Positions 43,962 through 54,561 of a stretch of 64,000 bases of DNA are shown here, one piece after another. The position numbers and the translations under genes are program-made. Below the pieces are notes generated by a model. It made no database searches and was not told the origin of the DNA. It was given only the letters and a program-made list of their open reading frames with translations. Each line of letters opens with the position of its first letter. Position 1 is the stretch's first letter. Source of the stretch: Polaromonas sp. (lineage in GTDB: Bacteria > Pseudomonadota > Gammaproteobacteria > Burkholderiales > Burkholderiaceae_C); NCBI RefSeq assembly GCF_029945685.1, contig NZ_JAQSDA010000012.1, positions 83,418 through 147,417 of the forward strand. Direction: 5' to 3'.

Positions 43962-45422
43962 TTAACGCGATGGCCGGATCAGCGCGAACTGTGCGACCTC
44001 GCCGCGCCGGAACAGCACGTTGATCACCTTGCTCTTGTCGGCTTTGGCCAGCACTGCTTCAAAGTCCTTCACGCTGGCGACCTCCGTGTTGGCAATCGCC
44101 AGAATCACGTCGCCTTCGCGCAGCCCGGCCCGCGCTGAAGCGCCCTCACTCGCATCCACCTTGACACCACCTTTGAGCTTGAGATCCTTCTTCAACGCCT
44201 CGGGCAACTCGCTGACCACCAGCCCCATGACCTGGGCCGGTCCGGCCACTGGCGGTTTGCTCTCCGGCGCCTGGGCCTTGCGCACCGGCTTTTCTGCTTC
44301 TACCTCGGCGATCGTTACGTTGAGGTCCCGGGTACTGCCGCGCCTGAAGACGGTGATCGTCGTTTTGGTGCCCGGCTTGACGTTACCCACCAGGCGAGGC
44401 AGATCGGTTGCCCGGTCAATCACCTTGCCCTCAAATTTGGTGATGATGTCGCCCGCTTCGATCCCGGCTTTTTCTGCAGGTGATCCGGCTTCGACGCCGC
44501 GCACCAGCGCTCCTTGCGGCTTGCCCAGCCCGATGGACTCGGCCACCTCCTTGCTAACCTGGTCGATCTGCACGCCGATCCGGCCGCGCGTCACCCGGCC
44601 CGTGGTGCGCAACTGGTCGGCCACGCGGGTGGCCTCGTCAATCGGAATCGCAAACGAGATGCCCTGGAAACCGCCGGAGCGCGAGTAGATCTGGCTGTTG
44701 ATGCCGACCACCTCGCCACGCATGTTGATCAGCGGTCCGCCCGAGTTGCCCGGATTGATGGCCACGTCGGTCTGGATGAAAGGCAGGTAGTCGCCCGTGT
44801 CGCGCTGCTTGGCGCTCACAATGCCGGCGGTCACCGTGTTCTCAAGACCAAAAGGCGATCCGATGGCCATGACCCACTCACCGACTTTCAGGCGGCTGAT
44901 GTCGCCGATTTTCACGGCCGGCAAGCCGGCGGCTTCGATTTTGACCAGCGCCACGTCGGTGCGCTTGTCCGTGCCGATGATCTTTGCCTTGAACTCGCGC
45001 TTGTCCGTCAGCGTCACCAGCACCTCATCGGCGCCTTCGACCACATGGGCGTTGGTCATGACCAGCCCGTCCGTGCTCAGGATGAACCCCGAACCCACGC
45101 CGCGCGGCTGCTCTTCGTCAGGCTGGCCGCGATCCGGCTTGGGCGCGCGCGGCATGTTGGGCGGCACCGGAATGCCGAAGCGCCGGAAAAACTCCAGCAT
45201 CTGCTCGTCGGCGTTGCCGGCCGCACCGGCCTTGACTTTTTCAACGGTCCGAATGTTGACGACCGAAGGTCCGACCGCTTCGACCAGGTCCGTGAAGTCG
45301 GGCAGGGTCCGCACTTGCGCCAGCACCGGCTGCACAGGCATCACGGCCAGGACAGTGCCCAGCGCCAGCGTACCGGCGACGAGGCAGGTGCGACCTTGTT
45401 TCCAGTTCAATATATGCATCAT
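43962..45422 (-). CDS. mucD: Periplasmic serine protease (DegP/HtrA family, MucD)
   Basis: This 486-residue Do-type protease degrades misfolded envelope proteins. After a signal peptide (to about residue 36) come the trypsin-like triad: His in MTNAHVVEG, Asp in DKRTDVALVKIE and Ser in NPGNSGGPLINM. Two PDZ domains follow (GLGKPQGALVRGVEAGSPAEKAGI and GGVKVDASEGASARAGLREGD). The ATG at 45422 (or 45419) follows AAAGG. It is the last gene of the rpoE-rseA-mucB-mucD module, which supports the MucD name. Confidence 0.95.
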   Translation of the reverse strand: MMHILNWKQGRTCLVAGTLALGTVLAVMPVQPVLAQVRTLPDFTDLVEAVGPSVVNIRTVEKVKAGAAGNADEQMLEFFRRFGIPVPPNMPRAPKPDRGQPDEEQPRGVGSGFILSTDGLVMTNAHVVEGADEVLVTLTDKREFKAKIIGTDKRTDVALVKIEAAGLPAVKIGDISRLKVGEWVMAIGSPFGLENTVTAGIVSAKQRDTGDYLPFIQTDVAINPGNSGGPLINMRGEVVGINSQIYSRSGGFQGISFAIPIDEATRVADQLRTTGRVTRGRIGVQIDQVSKEVAESIGLGKPQGALVRGVEAGSPAEKAGIEAGDIITKFEGKVIDRATDLPRLVGNVKPGTKTTITVFRRGSTRDLNVTIAEVEAEKPVRKAQAPESKPPVAGPAQVMGLVVSELPEALKKDLKLKGGVKVDASEGASARAGLREGDVILAIANTEVASVKDFEAVLAKADKSKVINVLFRRGEVAQFALIRPSR

Positions 45423-45553
45423 CAACCTTTGAAAAATTGTCGGAAAAGAAGGGTAAATCGCGTATTCAATCAGGTGCCGGTCGGGTGGCAGCCGATGGCC
45501 GGGCGCGGGACAGCCCCGCGAGCACAGGCATGGGCCAGCACGAAATGGGTGCG

Positions 45554-46573
45554 CTATTTCCTGCGTTCAAGTCCATTGGCAAACAGGCTCAGGGTGGCCA
45601 TGGGCACCTCGCCCATCACGGTCAGCCAGTAAGCGTCGACACGCCGGGTCAGCGACTGCGTGGCACCCAGGGACACCCTGGATTCACGGACGTGGCGCTG
45701 GGCATCAAACGACTCGACAAAAATCGATACCGACGCCAGGCCGTCCGAAAAAACCCACTGCATGGGCTCGCTTCCCGACTGTCCCGCGAGCGGGCGTTTG
45801 TAGCAACTCATGGACTGAAAGCCCGGCACCGGCGCTTTCATCACCCAGCCTTCGGCGCTGGCTGTGGTCTTGACCAGTCCCGGCTTCTCGACCCGGTAGC
45901 CATCGACCTTGGCCATCATTTGCGCCAGCTTGTCGAGCCTGACCGGTGCATCGAGCTGCAATTCCGAAAAAGCCGCCTGCTCCAGCACCTTGCCGTCGGC
46001 GTCGAGCGTCTGAAGCTTGACGACCATGCCCTTCTTCTGTTCGGCCCAGACACGGTAGCCAAAGCGCATCGTGTCGCGGGGAATCAGGGCGACGATGTCG
46101 GCCTCCACGCCGGCCACCCGCTCGCTGCCCTCCTGCCGGGCCTTGTAAAAATCAGCGATGTGGCTGTCGGTGGACTTGAGCAGCTGGGGAAATAGACCCA
46201 GTGATTCCTGCCTTTCAGAACGCACCACCTTCTGGTCGGGCAGGAAGGTCACCACCTGGTCGTTGTGCCGGAAAACCGTACGCGGGGCCCCAGTGAGGGT
46301 TTCGACCTTTTCCATCTGCTGCGTCCCGTCGCAGACATGCCAGATTTTTGCGCTGGACATGGCGCCGCCGGAGGACACCACGAAGGTGCCCACGTAAGAC
46401 CGGTTTCTGGAGGCTTCGTGCATGCGCATCAACCACTCGTTGATGCTCCTGGACTCCGCAGCCTGGCCCGGTGCTGTTGTTGCGGCCGGCACCGGCGCCT
46501 GAGCTGCTACGTAATTTGTAGCAGCCAGCGCACATGCAGCAAGGGCCAGTGGGCGAAAATAGCTAAAATTCAT
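45554..46573 (-). CDS. mucB: Sigma-E regulatory protein MucB/RseB
   Basis: MucB (339 residues) is a periplasmic protein that binds the anti-sigma factor RseA and senses mislocalised lipoproteins or LPS. It begins with a signal peptide (MNFSYFRPLALAACALAATN), then the MucB N-terminal domain (SINEWLMRMHEASRNRSYVG, TFVVSSGG) and the C-terminal domain (GYRVEKPGLVKTTA, WVFSDGLASVSIFVE). The ATG at 46573 starts the signal peptide; the frame extends far upstream without meaning. Part of a family A repeat overlaps the signal-peptide coding region. Confidence 0.93.
   Translation of the reverse strand: MNFSYFRPLALAACALAATNYVAAQAPVPAATTAPGQAAESRSINEWLMRMHEASRNRSYVGTFVVSSGGAMSSAKIWHVCDGTQQMEKVETLTGAPRTVFRHNDQVVTFLPDQKVVRSERQESLGLFPQLLKSTDSHIADFYKARQEGSERVAGVEADIVALIPRDTMRFGYRVWAEQKKGMVVKLQTLDADGKVLEQAAFSELQLDAPVRLDKLAQMMAKVDGYRVEKPGLVKTTASAEGWVMKAPVPGFQSMSCYKRPLAGQSGSEPMQWVFSDGLASVSIFVESFDAQRHVRESRVSLGATQSLTRRVDAYWLTVMGEVPMATLSLFANGLERRK
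46501..46555 (+). repeat. Family A repeat over the mucB signal peptide
   Basis: GAGCTGCTACGTAATTTGTA and GCAGCCAGCGCACATGCAGC match the palindromic arm and core of family A, followed by AAGGGCCAGTGGGCG. It encodes about residues 7-25 of MucB. Confidence 0.65.
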
Positions 46574-46610
46574 GGAGTAAACCGGCCTGGCATTGCCTGC
46601 AGCGGCCGCG

Positions 46611-47216
46611 TCAGCGACGCTCGCCCTGGGGCGACTCGAAGGTGGCGTTTCGCAGAAATCCCGAGGGCACCTGCAAGGCCGACGTGCCGCCCAGCTGCCG
46701 GTGTGCGGCCAGCAGCTCCTGCATGCGCGCATCACGCACCACGGTGCCCCGCTCCGACACCACCAGCACCTGCTGCGCTGCGGGCTCGGTGCGGGCCAGC
46801 TGCGGCGCCGTCGACGGTGCCAGCAGGCCCGCGCCGGCATTCCACGCAATGGCCGCCACCGCAGCAACGGACGCAAACCCCGCCACCAGTTTCCAGGAGA
46901 AGCTGGCGTCGTTCGCAGCGTCTTCCCTGGCCCGCCCGGCCGAGGGTTGACGTACTTCCGGCAAGACAGCGGGGGCCACCAGGACCTGCTCCTGGCTAAG
47001 GCGCACCCGCAGGCGCGCAACAAAGGCTGTATCCGCAGCGTGCGGGATCAGTTCCGGCGAGCGCAACACGTCACCAATCAGGTGGTAGGTCGTCCAGCTG
47101 TCCAGCGCCTGGGCGTCGGCCTCGCAGGCCGTCAGCGCACGGGAAAAGTCCTCGCTCGCCAGCTGGCCGTCAGCCAGGGCGGAGATCAACTCACTGTGTT
47201 GCGTCATCGGTTTCAT
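46611..47216 (-). CDS. rseA: Anti-sigma-E factor RseA/MucA
   Basis: This protein (201 residues) is a single-span membrane anti-sigma factor. The cytoplasmic N-terminal domain binds RpoE (SELISALADGQLASEDFSRA, then WTTYHLIGDVLRS). The transmembrane helix is around residue 115 (WKLVAGFASVAAVAAIAWNAG), and the periplasmic tail reaches MucB. The ATG at 47216 is preceded by GGA; ATGs at 47225 and 47207 are alternatives. It lies between rpoE and mucB. Confidence 0.92.
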   Translation of the reverse strand: MKPMTQHSELISALADGQLASEDFSRALTACEADAQALDSWTTYHLIGDVLRSPELIPHAADTAFVARLRVRLSQEQVLVAPAVLPEVRQPSAGRAREDAANDASFSWKLVAGFASVAAVAAIAWNAGAGLLAPSTAPQLARTEPAAQQVLVVSERGTVVRDARMQELLAAHRQLGGTSALQVPSGFLRNATFESPQGERR

Positions 47217-47295
47217 GGTGTCCATGGGCAGCTTGGATCTGCCGGTTTCAATCGTTTACTCTGACTGGCATCAACTCGTCGGCACGTCTCAAAAA

Positions 47296-47940
47296 CTACC
47301 AGCGTTTGCCGGACTGGTTTTCCAGCAAGGGCTTGATCCTTGCGGAAATCGCTTCCCGGGCCCTGAAGATCCGTGAACGCACGGTGCCGATCGGGCAATT
47401 CATCACTTCTGAGATCTCTTCATAACTCAGACCTTCGATTTCCCGCAGCGTGATGGCCTGGCGCAATTCCTCGGGCAATGCCTCCATGGCGGCATTGACC
47501 ATTTGCGCGATTTCCTTGCCGGCAAGCACAGCCTCGGGCGTTTCCGAACTGATTAGTTCGTTTTCCAGCGGGGAAGTTTCATCGCTTTCATCGCTTTGAC
47601 CGGATTTGAACGAATTCTCCGAGACCGTGGGGTCGCGCTTGAGTTCCATCAATGCCTTTTTGGCGGTATTGACGGCAATACGGTAGAGCCAGGTGTAGAA
47701 CTGGGCTTCGCCCCGGAACTGGGCCAGCGCCCGATAGGCACGAATGAAGGTTTCCTGGGCAATGTCCTCGACCAGGTCCACATCGCGCACCATGCGCCCG
47801 ATCAGGCGCTGGATGCGGCGCTGGTACTTGATGACCAGCAGCTCAAAGGCCTTCTGGTCGCCCGCAACCGTGCGCTCGACCAGCATGGCGTCGCTGTCGC
47901 TTGCCACCGGCGGGCTCTGCGGGGAATCCTCGGTACTCAT
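47296..47940 (-). CDS. rpoE: RNA polymerase sigma factor RpoE
   Basis: RpoE (214 residues) is the ECF sigma factor for envelope stress. Region 2 is seen as FELLVIKYQRRIQRLIGRMV and DIAQETFIRAYRAL; region 4 as LPEELRQAITLREIEGLSYE and VMNCPIGTVRSRIFRARE. It is about 20 residues longer than E. coli RpoE because of an acidic Ser-rich insert between regions 2 and 4 (SGQSDESDETSPLE). It overlaps the gene upstream by 4 bases. Genes for its anti-sigma factor and regulators follow. Confidence 0.97.
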   Translation of the reverse strand: MSTEDSPQSPPVASDSDAMLVERTVAGDQKAFELLVIKYQRRIQRLIGRMVRDVDLVEDIAQETFIRAYRALAQFRGEAQFYTWLYRIAVNTAKKALMELKRDPTVSENSFKSGQSDESDETSPLENELISSETPEAVLAGKEIAQMVNAAMEALPEELRQAITLREIEGLSYEEISEVMNCPIGTVRSRIFRAREAISARIKPLLENQSGKRW

Positions 47941-48455
47941 GAACCGGAACGCGGCGACGGAGGCGGCGCGGGAACATCAGCCATGACCACAGCCGGGCTG
48001 GCGTCCCACCGCATCATGTCCGGTGACGGCCGGTGCTGCGCGTGAACGGCACGGCGCAGATCCAGCCAGCGCTCGGGCTGAAGAGAATGGCCGGCCCAGA
48101 GCCACAGGGTGGCGTGGTCCTGATTCTCCAGTCGCAGCAGCATGATGCGCTGAAGATCGAGCGCGACCGAGAGATCACGCACGGGTGTGCCCGACTGGTA
48201 ACTCTGGCTTTCCCAGCGCCAGTCCTGTCCGTCCCAGCGCAACTGGCCGACCGGCGAATGAAGCCATGCCCATCCGGCAACAAGCCCGGCAACCAGCACG
48301 ACGGCCAGAGCCGTCCACAAGCGCCAGTCAGCAACCGGTGCGGCACGCCACCAAAGGGCCAGCACGCCGACCCCGGCCAGCCAGAGGCCGAGCAAGGCAA
48401 CGCCCTGAAAATGCGAACGCCCCAGCGGGTAAGTAACCGGCGGGGCGTTATGCAT
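47937..48455 (-). CDS. Hypothetical membrane protein upstream of rpoE
   Basis: This 172-residue protein has two N-terminal transmembrane helices (GVALLGLWLAGVGVLALWW and LWTALAVVLVAGLVAGWAWL) and a soluble C-terminal part with beta strands (LRWDGQDWRWESQ, LSVALDLQRIMLLRL). The form resembles YgfX-like toxins, but similarity is too weak to name it. Its stop overlaps the rpoE start (ATGA), so it is cotranslated with rpoE. Proteins of this type are seen at the same place in other Burkholderiales. Confidence 0.8.
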   Translation of the reverse strand: MHNAPPVTYPLGRSHFQGVALLGLWLAGVGVLALWWRAAPVADWRLWTALAVVLVAGLVAGWAWLHSPVGQLRWDGQDWRWESQSYQSGTPVRDLSVALDLQRIMLLRLENQDHATLWLWAGHSLQPERWLDLRRAVHAQHRPSPDMMRWDASPAVVMADVPAPPPSPRSGS

Positions 48456-48515
48456 GGTCAGGGGACAAAGTGACGGGAGTCAGGTGCGGCCGGGTGTACG
48501 GAATGGGGAAAGACC

Positions 48516-49760
<1,245 letters not shown>

Positions 49761-49829
49761 GCGCAAATCCTGAAGAAAGTCCCGAAAGACCCAAGGCCTT
49801 TCGAGCAAGCTGGAAAAAGACCGGAGTCT

Positions 49830-50195
<366 letters not shown>

Positions 50196-50244
50196 TTATT
50201 CATGATCGTGGTGACGCAGCACAGACGGGCAGCCGCCGGATGGT

Positions 50245-50991
50245 TTACATGTACATCCCGCCGTTGACGTGAAGCTCCTGCCCGGTGATGTAACCGGCCT
50301 GCGGGCTCGCCACAAAGGCCACGGCATGCGCGATGTCCTGCGGCTTGCCCAGGTGTCCCAGCGGGATCTGGCCGAGCAGCGCCTTCTGTTGTTCCTCGGG
50401 CAAACCTGCCGTCATGTCCGTTTCAATAAATCCTGGTGCCACGCAGTTGACGGTGATGTTGCGGCTGCCGAGCTCGCGGGCCAGCGCACGTGTCATGCCT
50501 GCCACGCCGGCCTTGGCCGCTGCGTAATTGGCCTGGCCGGCGTTGCCGGAAGCGCCCACCACCGAGGTGATGCTGATGATGCGGCCATAACGCTGCTTCA
50601 TCATCGTGCGCATCACGGCGCGGCTCATGCGGAAGACGGCCTTGAGGTTGGTATCCAGCACCGCATCCCAGTCATCGTCCTTCAGGCGCATGGCCAGCAT
50701 GTCGCGCGTGATGCCCGCGTTGTTGACCAGCACCTGCAGCCCGCCATGCTCCTTGACGATGACATCGATCAGCGCCTCGGCGGCCGCTGCGTCATTCACG
50801 TTGAGGTTTTTACCGGCACAACCGGGGAAAGCGGCCAGCGCCTGGCTGATTTTGCCGGCGCCCTCGTCGGTGGTGGCCGTGCCGATCACTTTCAGTCCGC
50901 GCTGCGCGAGCTCCAGGGCAATCGCCGCACCAATGCCGCGCGAAGCGCCGGTGACCAGGGCTACCTGACCTTCAAATTTGACCTCGCTCAT
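50245..50991 (-). CDS. fabG: 3-oxoacyl-[acyl-carrier-protein] reductase
   Basis: FabG (248 residues) is an NADPH short-chain reductase. It has VTGASRGIGAAIA, NNAGITRDMLAMRL, and the catalytic Ser-Tyr-Lys in SITSVVGASG and QANYAAAKAG. Its ATG overlaps the fabD stop by 4 bases. The protein ends HVNGGMYM as usual. Confidence 0.98.
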   Translation of the reverse strand: MSEVKFEGQVALVTGASRGIGAAIALELAQRGLKVIGTATTDEGAGKISQALAAFPGCAGKNLNVNDAAAAEALIDVIVKEHGGLQVLVNNAGITRDMLAMRLKDDDWDAVLDTNLKAVFRMSRAVMRTMMKQRYGRIISITSVVGASGNAGQANYAAAKAGVAGMTRALARELGSRNITVNCVAPGFIETDMTAGLPEEQQKALLGQIPLGHLGKPQDIAHAVAFVASPQAGYITGQELHVNGGMYM

Positions 50992-51938
50992 GCCAGTGCC
51001 TCCTTCGCCTGCTTCAGGCTGTCCGGATCAAACAGGGCCACGCCCGTCATGTCCGCATCGATACGTTTGACCATGCCGGCCAGCACCTTGCCCGGCCCGC
51101 ATTCAACCACCGTGGTGATGCCGCGCGCCTTGATGGCCTGCACACATTCGACCCAGCGCACCGGGCCGAAGGCCTGTGCGTACAGGGCCGCGCGGATGCG
51201 CCCGGGATCGGTCTCGACGGCCACCTCGATGTTGTTGATGACCGGGATCTGCGGCGCGGCAAAGGCGGTCGCGGCGAGCTTTTCCCGCAGCTTGTCGGCG
51301 GCCGGCTTCATCAGGCTGGAGTGAAACGGCGCCGACACCGGCAGCGGCAAGGCGCGCTTGGCGCCGTTGGCCTTGAGAACTTCGCAGGCTTTTTCAACAG
51401 CGGCCTTGCTGCCGGCAATCACGGTCTGCATCGGATCGTTGAAATTGACGGCTTCCACCACCTCGGCGCTGCCCGGCCCGAACGTACGCGCCGCTTCGGC
51501 ACAACCTTCGATGACGCGGGACGCTTCCATTCCGAGGATGGCCGCCATGGCACCCACGCCCACCGGCACCGCCTCCTGCATGGCCTGCGCGCGAAAACGC
51601 ACCAGCGGCGCAGCCTGCGCCAGGCTCAACACGCCAGACGCGACCAGCGCGGAATATTCGCCGAGCGAGTGGCCAGCCACCACGGCAGGCGCCACGCCGG
51701 TCTCGGCCATCCAGGCCCGGTAAGCGGCCACACCCGCCACCAGCATCACCGGCTGGGTGTTGGTGGTCAGGCCCAGCGCTTCCTTGGGGCCTTCACGGAT
51801 CAGCTTGCCGAGGTCCTCGCCAAGTGCATCCGAGGCCTCCCGCAGCGTCTCATGCACGGCCGGATGATCGCCCCAGGCGTCGAGCATGCCAACGGCCTGC
51901 GAGCCCTGTCCGGGAAAAACAAAAGCAAAAGGTTTCAT
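50988..51938 (-). CDS. fabD: Malonyl-CoA:ACP transacylase
   Basis: FabD (316 residues) loads malonyl groups on AcpP. The nucleophile Ser91 is in AGHSLGEYSAL, the start is MKPFAFVFPGQGSQAVGML, and the catalytic His is in LPVSAPFHSSLM. It overlaps fabG by 4 bases and is separated from fabH by a 51-bp gap filled by a family A repeat. Confidence 0.98.
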   Translation of the reverse strand: MKPFAFVFPGQGSQAVGMLDAWGDHPAVHETLREASDALGEDLGKLIREGPKEALGLTTNTQPVMLVAGVAAYRAWMAETGVAPAVVAGHSLGEYSALVASGVLSLAQAAPLVRFRAQAMQEAVPVGVGAMAAILGMEASRVIEGCAEAARTFGPGSAEVVEAVNFNDPMQTVIAGSKAAVEKACEVLKANGAKRALPLPVSAPFHSSLMKPAADKLREKLAATAFAAPQIPVINNIEVAVETDPGRIRAALYAQAFGPVRWVECVQAIKARGITTVVECGPGKVLAGMVKRIDADMTGVALFDPDSLKQAKEALA

Positions 51939-51947
51939 AAAAATATC

Positions 51948-52001
51948 GATAAAAACAGCTTGCCGCCCTTATGGAGCGGGCGCGAGCTGCTATAGATTCA
52001 G
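51948..52001 (-). repeat. Dispersed repeat family A (fabH-fabD gap)
   Basis: On the minus strand: GAATCTATAGCAGCTCGCGC, then CCGCTCCATAAGGGCGGCAA and GCTGTTTTTATC. The repeat contains the fabH stop codon and so has shaped the end of fabH. Confidence 0.8.
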
Positions 52002-52967
52002 GAGTACCGCGCCCCAGGTGAAGCCGCCGCCCACCCCTTCGAGCAGCAGCGTCTCCCCTTTTTTGACCTTGCCGCTGCGTACCGCCACGTCAAGCGCCAG
52101 CGGAATGGAGGCGGCGGAGGTGTTGCCGTGCTGATCCACCGTGACGATCACCTTGTCCATGGACATCTTGAGCTTCTTCGCGGTGCTCTGCATGATGCGG
52201 ATGTTGGCCTGGTGGGGAACCAGCCAGTCGATGTCGCTCTCCTGCAGGCCGGCCTTGGCCAGGGTCGCACGCGCCGCATCTTCGAGAACACCGACTGCGA
52301 GTTTGAAAACGGCCTGCCCGTCCATCTTGAGCAGCGGATCGCCCAGCACCTTGCCGCCAGCCACGGTGCCCGGCACACACAGGATGCCGACGTGTTTGCC
52401 ATCGGCGTGCAGGTCACTGGCCAGGATGCCGGGCGTCTCGGACGCCTCCAGCACCACGGCACCGGCACCGTCACCAAACAGCACGCAGGTGGTGCGGTCC
52501 GAAAAATCGAGAATGCGCGAAAACACCTCCGCGCCAATAACCAGCGCCTTGCTGGCGGAGCCGGTCTTGATCAGGGCGTCGGCGATGGTCAATGCATACA
52601 CAAAGCCGCTGCAGACCGCCTGCACGTCAAACGCCGGGCAGCCGGCGATGCCGAGCTTGTTCTGCAGGATGCAGGCTGCCGAGGGAAACACCATGTCGGG
52701 CGTCGAGGTGGCCACGATGATCAGGTCGATATCGCCGGGCTGGAGTCCCGCGGCCTGCAGGGCGTTTTTGGCGGCTTCCACCCCCAGATCGCTGCTGCAG
52801 ACACCAGGGTCGGCAAAGTGGCGGGCACGGATGCCGGTACGCTCGACAATCCAGTCGTCGGAGGTTTCCACCCCCTGCGTCGCCAGTTCGGCAGCCAGTT
52901 CGGCGTTGCTCAGACGGCGCGGCGGCAGGTAGCTGCCGGTGCCAGTGATGCGTGAATAAGGGCTCAT
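51990..52967 (-). CDS. fabH: 3-oxoacyl-[acyl-carrier-protein] synthase III
   Basis: FabH (325 residues) starts fatty-acid synthesis with acetyl-CoA and malonyl-ACP. The triad is Cys119 in [10 protein letters not shown], His in [10 protein letters not shown] and Asn in [11 protein letters not shown]. The ATG at 52967 ([15 protein letters not shown]) fits the family; the frame extends into plsX without meaning. Its stop lies inside a family A repeat. PlsX is 7 bases upstream. Confidence 0.98.
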   Translation of the reverse strand: MSPYSRITGTGSYLPPRRLSNAELAAELATQGVETSDDWIVERTGIRARHFADPGVCSSDLGVEAAKNALQAAGLQPGDIDLIIVATSTPDMVFPSAACILQNKLGIAGCPAFDVQAVCSGFVYALTIADALIKTGSASKALVIGAEVFSRILDFSDRTTCVLFGDGAGAVVLEASETPGILASDLHADGKHVGILCVPGTVAGGKVLGDPLLKMDGQAVFKLAVGVLEDAARATLAKAGLQESDIDWLVPHQANIRIMQSTAKKLKMSMDKVIVTVDQHGNTSAASIPLALDVAVRSGKVKKGETLLLEGVGGGFTWGAVLLNL

Positions 52968-52974
52968 GAATAAC

Positions 52975-54078
52975 TCAGTGTGCGGCGCCAGAGGCGGCCA
53001 ATTCAGCCTGTGCGGGAACGACTGGGGGTACCGCCGGCGGCGCACCGGCCGCCGCCAGCAGCGGCGCGGCATGAGCAATGCGTTCCCTCACCCGGTCCAG
53101 CAAATTGTTGCGAGCTGCATCATAAGCCCGATTCAAGGCCTGCTCGAAGGCGAAGGCGTCGGCAGAACCGTGGCTCTTGAAGACCAGACCGCGCAGGCCC
53201 AACAGGGCCGCGCCGTTGTAGCGCCGGTAGTCCATGCGATTTTTAAGCGCACTTAGAACCGGATAAGCCATGATGGCAGCAGTTTTCGTAAAAATATTGC
53301 GCGAAAATTCAGCTTTGAGAAATCCGACAATCATGCTCGCCAGACCTTCGCTGGCCTTGAGCGCCACATTGCCGACGAAGCCGTCGCAGACCACGATGTC
53401 CACCACGCCCTTGAAAATGTCGTTTCCCTCAACATTGCCATAAAAGTTAAGATCACCGCTTTTAGCAGCAGATCGAAGCAATTCGCCGGATTTTTTGATA
53501 ATTTCGCTGCCTTTTATCGCCTCTTCACCGATATTGAGCAGGCCCACGCTGGGGTTGGACTTGTCATTGATGGCTGCCACCAGGGCAGAACCCATGACCG
53601 CAAACTGGAACAGGTGGTCCTCGGTGCAGTCGACATTGGCCCCGAGGTCGAGCACCGTGGTGGCGCCGCCTTTGCCATTCGGGATTTGCCCGGCAATCGC
53701 GGGACGGTCAATGCCGTCCAGTGTCTTGAGGATATAGCGCGAAATGGCCATCAGTGCGCCGGTGTTGCCGGCCGAAACCGCGGCTTGCGCGGCGCCTTCC
53801 TTGACCTGCACGATCGCCACCCGCATGGACGAGTCTTTTTTGCGTCGCAGGGCAACTTCGATCGGATCGTCCATCGCCACCACCTCGGCGGCAGGAACCA
53901 TCACGCAGCGTGGGTGGGTCTGAAGACGGGGAAACAGCGGGTGGACCGCCAGCACGGCAGGCTGGCCGACCAGCAGAATGAATGCTTCGGGATGACTGTC
54001 CAGGAAGGACAGGCTGGCCGGCAGGGTGACTGCCGGGCCGACATCCCCGCCCATGGCGTCGACGGCTATCCTGATCAT
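52975..54078 (-). CDS. plsX: Phosphate acyltransferase PlsX
   Basis: PlsX (367 residues) turns acyl-ACP into acyl phosphate for phospholipid synthesis. It begins [15 protein letters not shown] and has [20 protein letters not shown] and [12 protein letters not shown]. About 25 extra Ala/Pro-rich residues extend the C-terminus. It follows rpmF (85 bases), in the conserved yceD-rpmF-plsX-fab order. Confidence 0.97.
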   Translation of the reverse strand: MIRIAVDAMGGDVGPAVTLPASLSFLDSHPEAFILLVGQPAVLAVHPLFPRLQTHPRCVMVPAAEVVAMDDPIEVALRRKKDSSMRVAIVQVKEGAAQAAVSAGNTGALMAISRYILKTLDGIDRPAIAGQIPNGKGGATTVLDLGANVDCTEDHLFQFAVMGSALVAAINDKSNPSVGLLNIGEEAIKGSEIIKKSGELLRSAAKSGDLNFYGNVEGNDIFKGVVDIVVCDGFVGNVALKASEGLASMIVGFLKAEFSRNIFTKTAAIMAYPVLSALKNRMDYRRYNGAALLGLRGLVFKSHGSADAFAFEQALNRAYDAARNNLLDRVRERIAHAAPLLAAAGAPPAVPPVVPAQAELAASGAAH

Positions 54079-54163
54079 GGCAGGACCGGTGCAGTCAGAA
54101 AAGGGGAATTCAACAAAACAAAGGCCCGCAGGATGAGTGCGGGCCAGTCGTTAAAGCGCGGGA

Positions 54164-54346
54164 TTACGCTTCGGATTTTGTTTTCAGCACTTTGCGGCCA
54201 CGGTAAAAACCGGTGGGGCTGATGTGATGACGCAGGTGCGTCTCACCGGTGGTGGACTCGACAGCAATGCCCGGAACGGTCAAAGCGTTGTGCGCACGGT
54301 GCATGCCGCGCTTGGAAGGTGATTTTTTGTTCTGCTGGACGGCCAT
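54164..54346 (-). CDS. rpmF: 50S ribosomal protein L32
   Basis: L32 (60 residues) starts [20 protein letters not shown] and has the [18 protein letters not shown] core. It lacks the zinc-binding Cys pairs of the C+ form, as in E. coli. AGGAGCGG is a good ribosome binding site. The 215-bp leader upstream holds a possible promoter, an inverted repeat and a small terminator-like hairpin. Confidence 0.98.
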   Translation of the reverse strand: MAVQQNKKSPSKRGMHRAHNALTVPGIAVESTTGETHLRHHISPTGFYRGRKVLKTKSEA

Positions 54347-54387
54347 GATCCGCTCCTGAGGGGGTATAGGGTGGGTAAATTACGCAC

Positions 54388-54481
54388 AAAACCCGTGAGC
54401 GGGTCCTGGCGCCAAGCCTTTAATTATAGCGCGATACCGCTGGCTTTTCCAGTGCGCACTGCAAGGCAGGCGCCAGGACCC
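54388..54481 (-). promoter_or_regulatory. Long inverted repeat and promoter upstream of rpmF
   Basis: Arms GGGTCCTGGCGCC (54401-54413) and GGCGCCAGGACCC (54469-54481) are perfect, extended inward by GCCTT and AAGGC. Between them, on the minus strand, lies TATAAT (54423-54428), and the palindrome AGTGCGCACT is at 54451-54460. A short ACCCG-CTCA-CGGGT hairpin followed by TTTT overlaps the lower arm on the minus strand. It could attenuate rpmF-plsX transcription. Confidence 0.45.
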
Positions 54482-54561
54482 TGAAAAACCCTCTCAAACG
54501 ACACCTCCAGCGGCTCCTGGCCCCGTGCAGCCGGGCGCCGCCCGGCAAGTCCGCTTGTGGG

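Noticed and set aside
46574..47023. N-terminal extension of mucB overlapping rseA
   Set aside because: It is rseA read in another frame; the signal peptide at 46573 marks the true start.
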